A program made the translations under genes and the position numbers. From Lytechinus variegatus (Eukaryota > Echinodermata > Echinoidea > Temnopleuroida > Toxopneustidae), in NCBI RefSeq assembly GCF_018143015.1, contig NC_054749.1:30971411-31035410 (forward strand): 64,000 bases of DNA, written 5' to 3'. Under the pieces are notes generated by a model. It was given only the letters and a program-made list of their open reading frames with translations, was not told where the DNA came from and made no database searches. Of the stretch, positions 35,113-46,555 are shown one piece after another; the stretch's first letter is position 1; every line of letters begins with the position of its first letter.

Positions 35113-37104
35113 CCATTTTACTCAATGGTAACTTATACTTTGTCCGTATGTATTCATCTTTGAATGAACGGTTCTGGCACTCTATGCCATTATTAGTGTT
35201 CACACTCAATAACAGACGTTGCTGCCGAAATGCCCACGCCCATCTCTGTGTATAAAACAAAAGTATAAGCCATTGTTACATTTTACAATACTGCAAAGCA
35301 AAGAGATATTTGCTGAAAGGAAATGTGACTTTCAGAATCTGTGGTTTTTGGTGGCATTTAAATTTCACTAATTGCATCAGCACGCCATTGAAATCAATGA
35401 ACATTATTAATATTAGAAGCAAATTAATTTTGCGATTATGGGGTATTAGCGAAATTACATTGCTAGCAACTTTTTCAAAGTAGAGTGCTGAGATAAACAT
35501 CTTCAGGGTTGACAATGACAGTTAATTGTAAAAGATAAGTAGTTAACTCCATCTGAGGCATCCTTTAAATGGGCAATGTGTATTTCTATGTAGTTGTTTT
35601 AATTGCAACATATTTTTTTATATAATCTTTTGAGACTGCTTGAAAACACAACAATATCCATAACCACGTAACTACAAAAAATTAAGACTGTGGATGAACG
35701 TGCCCAAAAGGTATCAAATGTACCCACAGGCGAAGGTTTATTTGAAAGAAATAATTCTTAATGAATTAAGGTGGTGCTACTGGCTAAGTCAGAACGTACA
35801 TTTCTTGTATATCAGAAAGTAGTTCTTGATCTTGAGTCTCATAACTGAAAGTTTATTCACATGCATATCAGGTTGTTTGGTAGTATGCAAGTCTGGAATA
35901 TGAAATTGTTGCATCTAGCTGTCCGTTAAAATTGTATTTCCAAAAAAACCTAACCGAGACCCATACAACATATATCTTATGCAAGAAATCTAAAGATTTG
36001 ATTAGCCAATATGAAAGTAAGTGAAACATACACCTTTAAGTTGATAATAATATCTGTATTTACAACATTTTCTGTGGATTATTACCTACAAACTACATAT
36101 TCTTCTATTTGTAAAAGGGCCTTTTTTAAAACCCTTTGCTTTGTTCACTGTCTTGGATCTGTCAATCATTTGCTCATACATTATAAAGCTCCTATATGTG
36201 TTGAAGAATGATAAATGTTTCAAGATGTGATTGATGTGGAGTTTTACATGAAACAGAAGCAAAATTGTTTGTAACTCCAAGCAAAAGCCTGATACATGTA
36301 TTACGAGATAGTAATCAGCATTTAGTATATAGTTTTCATTACTCTATACTATACTTAAAATACAAGTCTGAAAGTCAGCACATATTGATAAAGGCTAGCT
36401 GAATTGTAGTCAGTCTTTCACATTTGAACGCGTGTTTTACATAAAATATGATTTTGATTTACATGCTGTATTTGTAAGTCTTTTCTGTATGATTGTGTTA
36501 TTAAAACTATATTTTGTCATCCTATATGAATATGTAAAGTGTCATTTTTTTTTCATTTTTATATCAAAAGTTCCAAGATTTATTTTTCCATGAAAAAATT
36601 AAAAACACAATATATATTATATACAAAGACTATTAAACCACATAAGAATTCATGTTTCAATGGTAATTAATCAATAAACAAATTGAAGAGCAATCTTTCT
36701 ATCTATTTGAAGCTAATGTTTTATCATTTTCACTGACCATGCTTATTAATGCTATTTTTGTTACATTTACATGTCTCTTTCTGGTGTACTTTTTATTTCA
36801 AGCTACAATGAGACAAATGTATGTTTCTCTAAGGTTTTTCAAAATACCACATACAGGGAGAACGGTTCTGAAGGGGGCACACTAGTAATTCAGCTCCCAT
36901 ATGGTTTACACGTAAATGTATGGTAATATAACGTCAGATTTCAAGCCTTTTGGGCAATGTTTACCAGCTGTGACACCTATCAATGTATCCAGAAAAGATG
37001 AAATTTTAACATATATCTCGATGTTGGGGGTTTATGTGATTAGATTTTGCGCTAAGGGCCACCAAAGAGCTATATTGCAAGTCTCGAGGCCTTTTCAAGA
37101 CCCT
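35113..37104. other. No gene seen
   Basis: AT-rich sequence after the SWIM exon. No exon-like frame, clear repeat family or RNA gene was recognised. Confidence 0.6.
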
Positions 37105-37656
37105 GGGTGGGCCACTTACATTGGCGAGTGGATATGCGCGACCAAAAAAACATGTAAAAAGGATGTCTTTTTCACGATAGGTCACGTTACGTACGTAACG
37201 TGATAAGGGTGTCAAAAACACAAAAATAATGAAAAAAGGGTATCTATTTCGCTAGGAAAATTACGTGTATAGGGTCGAATATGCGGGGATGATAAAACAA
37301 AATTGAAATATGTTTTATAAAGGATGTCCTTTTTTGCCCCAAAACTTCGTGTTTAGAGTCTGATTTGCGCGAGGTGTAGAAGGTGGGGTCGTACTAAACC
37401 AAAAAAGGTAAAGCCGACGTACGACCGAAGGACCCGTAACCTACAAAACATTCCTGTACTTGTTTAGGGGTTCATTTCAGGGAATATTACCAATAGTATC
37501 ATTTTGTTTCCAATACTTGTTAAGGGTAGGCTTTCACACGCCAATACTTGTTAAGGGGTGCATTTTCAGAAAATGGAAATTACGTGTTTAGGGTGCTTTT
37601 CGAGACCCCCATGGTCGCGCATGTCCACTCGTGAATGGAAGTGCCCCCCCCCCCCC
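37105..37656 (-). mobile_element. Mutator-like MITE, copy 3 (reverse orientation)
   Basis: Reverse complement of the elements at 16932 and 52759: it ends with ATGGTCGCGCATGTCCACTC and a C-run and contains GTTACGTACGTAACGTG. No clear target duplication is visible. Confidence 0.85.
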
Positions 37657-39560
37657 CCGTCCAGGTCTCAGGTAACGCGTGTGGTTACCCGTTAACCCTG
37701 TTACCTCCCCTCCCCAGGCCACTACACTGCACATCCACAGGCTTAGGAAGATTTAACATTCCCCCACGGCCGGTGGTCCAGGGGCAAAACTTGCACCAGT
37801 TGGAGTCAAGGATTCGCCAGAGGGCTTCTACACTCTTTGAAAGAGAGGCCATTGCCGGGGGTAAAATCCTTTTTTTAAATACCCATTGGCATTGACTAGT
37901 GAGTCCAGTGGTAAAGCCCTGATCCCCCTCCCCCCCCCAAAAAAAAAGGTTTTACTGCATTTACTTTTTTGTGGGGTATGCCTATATGAAATCCTGGCGG
38001 TGGAGTTAGAGGGAGCCCTCCCCCCTCCCCACATGCTAGATAGCCGGGTTTTTACAGCAAAAGGGAGCCTTGAGGCTCCATTGGGTCGATGGGGATAAGC
38101 CCAACGAAGCTTTAGGTTTACTGTGTTGTGGGGTTATATAATAGGGCCTATGGGTCGATCCACAGCTTGTTATGGGTCATTGAACCCTGGGGGAGGGGGC
38201 ACCGTGAGCCCTTAACTAGGGTCGAATGCATCACTTTTATATGGGATTAGCCTATATAAAAACCTAGGGGTGGAGCCCCCTCCACCCCCAAGCCATCCGG
38301 GTTTAAAAATATTTGTGGTAATTAACAGCCCCACCCCCCCCCCCCTCCCTTCCTATAGCCAATGCACCTGATCAACTTGAAGCCTAGTGGTACCAAGTCT
38401 CAGCTCAGGCTCTGATACCTAAGGCTAAGACTAGTTCTGGCTCAGTAGCCTACTAAGTAGGTCTAGCTAGCCAGCTAAGTCTAGCTGCTATTTAGGTCTA
38501 TCTCTCAAACTTGACCCTCAGCTCAAGGGTATACCCACTCATTCAATGAACAAGGTTATAATATAACCTTGTTCTCGGTTATATCTCCATGTGTGGCAAA
38601 ATAAGGGTGGCAATGTTTGGCTTATTTTTCTCTTTTTATTTGGGGCAAATGCTTAGTAATTTTCTTACACTGACATTATTCATTAAACCTATTATTAATA
38701 CTACTTGGCTCTTATTTCAATTTGATTCTTTAAATAATTTTTTCCTAATAAAAATAGAGAAAAAAAATTAAAAGACCCCGTACGTATTTTACCCTTTTAG
38801 TCAGTTCCTTAGACCCCCATTTCAGAGTTTTGTGAGGCACACCCCATCAAAAAATCATTTGAGTGCCCCCCCCCCCGGGCCTACCGAGATCGAGAAGACT
38901 GAAATTAAAATAAGTACCCAATATAAGTTCTCTACACCGTTCTTCCAAAACGAGTTCTCTTTGGCACCACATAATCACGTCTCTCTACGTAACGCGTACA
39001 ACGCTATCAAATTACGCGCGCTACAGAATACGTCATTCATAATGAATATTCATTTCTAACTCCGGGCATTGGAATTCATTGCTTACCGTTAGGGTAGGGT
39101 ACGATGGGCGTGGCCAACCTGTGTGGCCAACACGTGATTCGTACGCTAGCGATATCTGCTCGATATTAAATCAATTTGTTTATTTTTTTTATTGTGATTA
39201 CGTGTCTTTATTTTTAACCATGATTCTCATTCATGTTAACAAATTCATTCATTTCGAAGAAAAGAATGTGAAATAAGAATTTCAGTTACAAAGGAATATT
39301 TCAATGTACAAACCCGATGAATACGAAGAAAAAATACCAGAGAAATAGTGATAGATAGATGGGGATTATCTAGCTCGATGCAATATCAGAGATATTCATG
39401 AGGGTGATAAACAAAGCAAATAGCTTGCGATTTGGGGATTTTTATTGTTCCAGATGATTGTTCATCATGTTCTAGCTGGACATTGAAAACTAATCAATTA
39501 TTATCGTTTGATTCAATAGGCCTATATTTAAAAAATGTATATACTTTAAGCTGGCCGGGA
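37657..39560. other. Low-complexity and unclassified repeats, no gene
   Basis: C- and G-runs (37915-38080, 38180-38360, 38865) alternate with AT-rich stretches; one feature is the inverted copy of the 23966 repeat at 38995-39088. No exon was recognised. Confidence 0.55.
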
Positions 39561-39564
39561 TATA

Positions 39565-39849
39565 CTACATTGGCGGCGGAAACCCCAAAAATTAGAGGGG
39601 GTCTACCTGAGATTTTGTAATGGACACATGTAAAAAAAATTGACAAGCAAAAAAAAAAAAGGGGGGGGGTCATCAACCTAAGTTTTAGGGGGAAGAGACA
39701 CTTTAAGGGGGTCCACCAGAATTTAGGGGGATGCAGGAAACAAAATTGACAAGCAAAAAAAAAAAAAAAAAAAAAAAGGTTATCGACTAAAAATTTTAGG
39801 GGACCTGTCCCCCCCCCCCCCCCCCCCGCTTCCGCTTCCGCCGCCTATG
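39565..39849. mobile_element. GGCGGCGGAAGCG-type MITE, copy 2
   Basis: Same ends and same TGACAAGC plus A-run interior as 11322-11527, with GGGATATA on both sides (39557-39564 and 39850-39857). One internal block (TTTTAGGGGGA-type phrase followed by TGACAAGC) is duplicated, which makes it longer. Confidence 0.8.
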
Positions 39850-40074
39850 GGGATATAGCTCTGTTAAAAGCTGGAAATGGCCCCGCCTCCTCGATCAGTT
39901 TTCCTGGGATAATAGGATAATACATGCCGTTGACGCCAATTAAATGGAAATGGGCGAACAATGCAAATGGCATCATCTAATCGCAATTCCTTTTGTATAC
40001 TTTGTGATACGAAATATTTTTTTCTTAACTCTCACAAACAGGGTATGACTCCTTCCGGGAACTACAGTTGTTAA

Positions 40075-40687
40075 AGGTCAAGTCCACCTCAGAAAAACTG
40101 TTGATTTGAAACAATAGAGAAAAATCAGACAAGCACAATGCTCAAAATCGGATGTAAAATAAGAAAGTTATGACATTTCAAAGTTTCGCTTATTTTCAAC
40201 AAAATAGTTATATAAACGAGCCAGCTACATCCAAATGAGAGAGCCGATGATGTCACTCACTCACTATTTCTTTTGTTTATTGTTTGAATTATACAGTAGG
40301 CCTATTTAATTTTTTACGAATTTGATGATTACGACCTCCTTGCCTGAAGTACAAAATGTTAAAATAATGGAATTCCACGTGGTCAGGGAGGAATGAAACT
40401 TCATTTCACATGACAAAATGACGAGAAAATCCAAATATTTCATATTTCATATAGTAAACTACAAAAGAAATAGTGAGTGATTGATGTCATCACCGGTGTC
40501 ATCAGTTCCTCATTTTGTATACCGACCGAGGTGTGCATATAACTGTTTTTTTTTCAATGAAGCGAAACTTTAAAATGTCACAACTTTCTTATTTTACATC
40601 CGATTTGGATGAAATTTTCAGTATTATGCTTGTTGATTATTTTCTCTTTTCATTCAAATCAAGTTTTTGTTGGGCTGGAATTGTCCT
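40075..40687. mobile_element. TTAA-flanked MITE with long inverted arms, copy 1
   Basis: TTAA (40071-40074 and 40688-40691) flanks AGGTCAAGTCCACC at the left and an imperfect complement at the right. The arms, about 150-200 bp, share AAATCGGATGTAAAATAAGA and GTTATGACATTT. TTAA targets suggest piggyBac type; no transposase is present. Confidence 0.82.
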
Positions 40688-40890
40688 TTAAGTGCAACTC
40701 TATTGTGATTCGGTTAAAATTCAACTGCATGCCAGAGCCGGGAAATTGGTTATTCTAGTTTTCATACGATAAACTGAAAAGAAACAGTGAGTGATACGCC
40801 CATCTTTTTTTCTGTCATTTTCATTGGCGCCTCAAGAAGGGATTTTTTAAGTGTCACCCAACAATTTTTTTTTAATTGAGAGAGGTTTAA

Positions 40891-41110
40891 AGGACAAGTC
40901 CACCCCAACAAAAACTTGATTTGAATAAAAAGAGAAAAAATTAACAAGCATAACACTGAAAATTTCATCAAAAACGGATGTAAAATAAGAAAGTTATGAC
41001 ATTTTAAAGTTTCGCTTATTTTTAACAAAACAGTTATACTATATGCACTAGCCAGTTACATCCAAATGAGAGAGTCGATGATGTCAGTCACTCACTATTT
41101 CTTTTGTTTT
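40891..41110. mobile_element. TTAA-flanked MITE, left arm only
   Basis: TTAA then AGGACAAGTCCACCCCAAC, the same arm as 40075; the sequence diverges after ACTCACTATTTCTTTTGTTT. The matching right arm is not adjacent (compare 45235-45374). Confidence 0.75.
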
Positions 41111-42691
41111 TTATTGTTTTTTACTATGGCTAGTGTTATTACTCTTTTTTTGGTTCAGACTAATGTCGAGATGAATTAACACCCAAGAACAAAAGCAATC
41201 ATATTGGAAAGAGAAAAATGGGAGGAACAAGTGAAAACAAGTTTCATCAAAATCGGTTATGAAATAAGCAAGTTATATAGACGTTTAAAAAGTTTTGTTG
41301 GCAAATGTGCTTCAAAGTGACTGATTTTGTGGACACTACTCTCCACTACACAAAAATTCAGATTTTCCCCTTTATTCTACATATTTCACATTATCTCATC
41401 CTGACCATGTCATATGTGGTGTTAATTATATTTTCCAGTGACATGTTCTGCTCAGAAGGAGGCAAGATGCAATTTGAAAGATAATGAGGAAAATCTTGAA
41501 ATTTGTGCACATAACAAATGGAGAGTTGTCTTTATTTATTTATTTATTTAATTATTCATTTTATTTATTTATTTAATTTCCACTCGTGGGCTGGATGACA
41601 CTCTTCAGCCACAGGCTGTTCTTCTGAGGGGTCCAGTGAATATGGTTGTCCAAAAATCAGCCATTTTGAAGCGCGTTTGCCAATTTGAGGATCATCATAA
41701 AAAAGTACAACAAGTGTTTTCAAACTTGATAAAACAAGTTTAAAATTACTCCTCTCATTTTATTCTTTCTCATAAGATTGCTTCTCTTCTTGGGTTTTGG
41801 TTTCCTTTAAATAGGAATATTTATTTTTTGAGGCTGTTTTGGCAGCTTTGCCACGTGGAATCCATATAACTGTTTTGTGAAAAATAAGCTGAAGTTTAAA
41901 ATGCAATATTGATGAAATTTGCAGCGTGGTGCCTTTTTCTTTTTTCCATTTTTAAATCAATTTATCCTTTTGTCTGTGGGGACTTTTGATCGCAAACGAT
42001 CGGAACCAAAATATAAAATCATATTGAATCACAGGTTTACAGATTGGGGGCTTGGGGAAGCTTGCCCCCCTCCCCCAAAAAAAATCACGACCAAGAAAAA
42101 AAAAGATAATTGAAAGAGAGAAGGGTGAAATATGTTATCATTTTTTAAATATTGTACAAAAATCTATACATCAATAAAAAAAAATTAAATAAAAATGTCG
42201 AACTTTTTTCTCGATTGCTTCACTCTCAACTATAACCGATAGGTCTACGCCATATTTTGGCCTTTTTTTCGGGGGGGGGGGGCTCATAACGCCACTGTTT
42301 ATGATGATCGAAGCCGGTGTTATGACAAGCCCGTATTTCAGAAAGGGAATTCACTGTCTAAATTTGTGTTCTCGTACACACGATCATGTGTAGACAAAAA
42401 CAGTTGGCCATATATAGATAGAATAGGTCGAAACTACCCCCCCCCCCAAAAAAAAAAAAAAAAAGTTTAGGGCAAGATACACCGATTTCATGAGGTGGGG
42501 GCAAGATAATCTAAAGCTGACTTCGTATTTTTTATGCAATTTATAGTGTTAATGTATTATAAAGTTACACTCCCACACTGCTCCTCTTCAACCTCCCTCC
42601 TTCCCTTTGTCGCCTCTGGTTAGGGCCCATCGACTCTAAAAAAAAAACGCTCGATATTGACTTCCAAGAAAATTTGACGGCAAAATGTTAT
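41111..42691. other. Unclassified repeats, no gene
   Basis: It contains a TTTA-repeat near 41530-41580, a GGGAGG..ATCAAAATCGGTTATG block at 41215-41290 that resembles the arms of other MITEs, and C/A-runs. No exon was recognised. Confidence 0.5.
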
Positions 42692-42895
42692 CAACTCCGA
42701 AATCCATCTTCTGATATTGGAAACACATCAAATGGCCAATCACAAAGCCGTTAGTTTTAACATGGACCTATGACTATTCCATACAATTATCCACACATGT
42801 CTGAATTATTCATACATCACATTAGACTAATGCGATGTATGAATCATTTAGACATGAAGATAAAACTCTTGAATTAATAAACCTCGGTAAATTTT
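42692..42895 (+). repeat. Dispersed repeat with central hairpin, copy 1
   Basis: Collinear with 44577-44783: CATCTTCTGATATTGGAAAC through CGGTAAATTTTGATAG. The centre pairs with itself (TTCATACATC..CATT against AATGCGATGTATGAA). Confidence 0.85.
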
Positions 42896-43926
42896 GATAG
42901 GGCAAATGTGTGATGCTGATTTTGCACTCTTCATGCTTTTAGAATATAAGTAAAATGATGACCATCCGATTTCATCAGTGGTGATGATTTTTTTCTTTTT
43001 TGGTAGGTCTTATGATGACTGAAAAATAGAAATCGGACATGAAAAAGAAAACAAAAGTCTTGATATTGAAAAAATGACCCAACGAAAAAGAGCTGCCTAT
43101 GTAGTTGTATTATACTGTCATGATTTTTTTTTCATATTGGCCTATACCCCTTTTCCCCAGAGAAACATACAGGGAATTGTTATCTTATCTTATCATTGTT
43201 ATCTCTCCTAAAAAATACAAAGCTTATGAAATGAAAATTAAAAAAAAGAAAAGAGAGATTAAATTTTAGCAATTTTGTGAATATGCTGTACATCACAATG
43301 CCATGAATGCGGCCAATTTGAAATCCGTTCGATTTAACTATAATTAGTCACAAAGTTGAAAATTCATACATCCAATTTAAATTGTTAGGTTGTTGGTCTT
43401 GTTCACCCAATCATCAAATTGCTTCTCTTATATTTGAGCACTTTGGGGGCTTTTTTTTACATTTTCTCTTTTTCACACGAGGTGTCCTCTCCCGGCTATC
43501 AATTACATCTTGATTTATCAGTGACCAACTTAATGGAAAATTTCTATCTTCTCATTATACCTCCACACTTCGAGTCTCCCATTGTATAGACGATGTTATT
43601 GATCCGGTATGGTTAATACGCGTCATAACCATGATAACTGTGTTGAATTACGTGTATCTATTTTTGGCGCCATTATTCGTCCGCATCCTCGGCAATGTTG
43701 GTGTAATACAGTTCAGTGCATGATAATGTAAACCCTCTCGCGCTCAGAACTGGGAAATGAAACGGTAATGTGACGTATTTTGTGATTGTGCACCCCCCCC
43801 CCCCTCTCTTTATGTTTTTTTAGGGGGAGGGGGTCTAAATCAGGTAGCAGAAAAGTGGAAGGAAGGCATGGAGCAGGGTGTAAGTTGTCTATCTATAGCC
43901 AGTATGATCGAATATCACAATGCGAA

Positions 43927-44150
43927 GCCAAATTTTCCACAGGGGGGCAATCGTCCGCCAAAAAATTTGACAAGCAAAACAAAGGTCTTCAACCACAAAT
44001 AAAGGATTTCGTACCCCCCCCCAAAAAAAAAAAAATGACAAGCAAAAAGAAAAAAAAAGAAAAAAAAAGTCTTCAACTTCGTCAGTGATCAGTTGTGACT
44101 CGTCGGGGGGGGGGGCATTCTGCTCCCCCATAGGTACGCTAGTGGCACTC
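43927..44150. mobile_element. Diverged element sharing TGACAAGCAAAA motifs
   Basis: Contains TTTGACAAGCAAAACAAAGG and A-runs like the interior of the GGCGGCGG elements, with a G-run and CTCCCCCATAGGTACGCTAG at the right. Boundaries are not clear. Confidence 0.4.
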
Positions 44151-44576
44151 AGAATCTGGTTCAATAAGGGATCAACTGCCTGTTATGGGAATATCATGAA
44201 GCCTCTGGCAGTCTCACCTGCACTACGCGATTCAATATAGCAGCAGTGCTGACTTGAAAACTATAAAATTATTACTCACTAAAACACCATTCATATAATG
44301 ATAAACTTCTCTTTTTATTTCCTCTTCCTTATTTCTCTTTTCTCACTTGACAATATATATATATTACTACATACTTGAAAAACCATATGGGAGGTCACCC
44401 TTGCACCCCGGTGTCACAAACCTCTTCCCGACTCAAACTATCCTCAAACTAAAATGAATTGGTCTTGTGTGATCTTATACAACGTAAAAAATGAAGTGCT
44501 AATTTAGCACTTATACAGTGTTTGTATAGTGACTGCACGTAGCACTTCATTTTTTACAGTATAATCTCGAGTTAAA

Positions 44577-44783
44577 ACCCATCTTCTGATATTGGAAACA
44601 CATCGAATGGCCAATCACAAATTCATTAGTTGTAACATGGACCTATGACTATTCCATGCAATTATGATTTTATCCACACGTGTCTGAATTATTCATACTT
44701 CGCATTGGACTAATGCGATGTATGAATCATTCAGACATGAAGATGAAACTCTTAAATTGATAAACTTCGGTAAATTTTGATAG
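44577..44783 (+). repeat. Dispersed repeat with central hairpin, copy 2
   Basis: Second copy of 42692-42895. It has a short insertion (ATGATTTT) near the middle and lacks obvious TIRs. Confidence 0.85.
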
Positions 44784-44883
44784 CATCTGCACCGGTACAC
44801 TCTAAAAAATGTTGGGTAAAAATGCTCCATGAGGGATGGTCCAACCAACATTGGGCATTTCTTTTTGACATTTTTATTTATCC

Positions 44884-45061
44884 AACCGGGCATAGTGGCT
44901 CAGTGGTAGAGCGTCCGCCTCATGAATGGGATGTCGTGGGTTCGATCCCTGGCCGAGTCATACCAAAGGCATTTAGATTTAAAAAAAAAGGTAATTATGC
45001 AGTGACCGCTGGAAGTGACTTCCCTGGGTAAATAAAATATTATCATTATTATTATTATTAT
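44884..45061 (+). mobile_element. tRNA-derived SINE with ATT-repeat tail
   Basis: Box A TGGCTCAGTGGTAGAGC and box B GGTTCGATCCC lie in a well-preserved tRNA-like head; then a short body ending CCCTGGGTAAATAAAATATT and an (ATT)n tail. The body end matches the SINE at 2688. Confidence 0.88.
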
Positions 45062-45234
45062 CCAGTGTGATGAAAATTTTGCCCATTCTAAAGAAATTGC
45101 TGCTTATTTTTTAACCTTACTGGACAATACGCTTCCCGCATTGGGTAAGTATTCAATTGGTAGGGCACATAATTACACTCGTAATGGTAAGAATTTTACC
45201 CAATATTTTTTACAGTGGAGTATGTACATAATTT

Positions 45235-45374
45235 TGTGGAATTAAGCGAAATTTAAAAATGTCATAACTTTCTTATTTTACATCCGATTTGGTGAAATTT
45301 TCAGCATTATGCTTATTTATTTTTTTTTATTCAAATCGACTTTTTGTTGGAGTGGAATTGTTCTTTAACAGATC
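45235..45374. mobile_element. TTAA-flanked MITE, right arm only
   Basis: GTCATAACTTTCTTATTTTA through GTGGAATTGTTCTTTAA matches the right arm of 40075-40687. Confidence 0.7.
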
Positions 45375-46319
45375 AAGATTTGACGACAATAATATATTGA
45401 CAATTAAATTCTCCACTTTCAGAGATAATCTTGATATGAATACGTGGCCACTAGTACAATCCAACATGTTATGAATTCGAAAGAGCAAAACCTGAATATT
45501 AAAGAGAAATCTTTGATTATGTTTGTGTTCTGGAATCATAGAGTCATTAATTATCTACGCATAATTTCAACAGATAAGAAATACAATTAAAAGAAATAAA
45601 ATTAAAAGGTAGCAGAAAAAAGTTGTTTAACCATGTTAACCATAAAAGGACTGGGCTATTTGAGATGTAGTGAGGACGAGGGGTGGGGTGATGCCCCCTT
45701 TCTTATCTCGGCCGCCGTTCGTGCGATCGCGCTGAACTTTGGCACGCACACTTTTTACCAGATAAGCTAAAAGCCAGTATAAAAAAAATCCGAGAATTTT
45801 TTTTTAAAAGTTTTTATGAATAAAATATTCAAATTTATTCGTGAAAAACATTGTTTGCATATTTAACACCCAATTTCACTTCAAATTTTCTTCTTTTTTT
45901 TTCCAGATGTCGTCTTTGTAATCTAATTCAAAGGTTTCCACAAAGAAAAATTGCTAAGCCAAATTTTCCCTTATGTATTTCTTTGTTTTTTCATCTTTTA
46001 TTTCTCATTGGTTTTTCAATGAATTTCATTTTCCAGTAAAAAGTCATATGGCGTCGAGAGACTTCAAAGAAAAAAAACATGAAATTTTGTGGCGCTATCT
46101 TTTGCATTTCGGAAATATCGCTCGAAACTTTGAGGTCCCCATACCTTTTAGGGTTAACATAGCCCTGCAATACAGCAAATTCAATAAAAAGTCCAAAACA
46201 CTCGCTCCTGGACACACGACGGGTTAAAAAATGTGTTGAAAATGGCGGTCAAAAATGACAATGAACAGCTGGGAGGTCTTCGTTGAAACATTGGTAAACA
46301 GAAACTACTACTACTACTA
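45375..46319. other. No gene seen
   Basis: AT-rich apart from a GC patch (CTCGGCCGCCGTTCGTGCGA near 45707) that looks like a repeat end. No exon recognised. Confidence 0.5.
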
Positions 46320-46412
46320 AATATACTCATATAATAGTAATGATAATGATAACAATAATAATGATAATGATGATAATAATAATAATAGTAATAAAAATAA
46401 TAATAAAACATG
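46320..46412. repeat. Microsatellite (AAT/ATG trinucleotides)
   Basis: Imperfect AATAATGAT-type run about 150 bp beyond the stop codon of the mucin-like lectin gene (minus sense). Confidence 0.9.
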
Positions 46413-46555
46413 AAAATAATAGGCTTACAATGGAATAATATTATGGAAACAATTATGATTAATATGTGAATGGATGTAACATGATGATGAAAAACTCCCC
46501 TATACTCCGGTTCAATGACGTATTTTTTACTACATGTATTCCATTATTTGACATT

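Noticed and set aside
44884-44960. Functional tRNA gene
   Set aside because: A and B boxes are present but the acceptor stem does not close and a SINE body with repeat tail follows; the same applies to 2345, 2688 and 56592.
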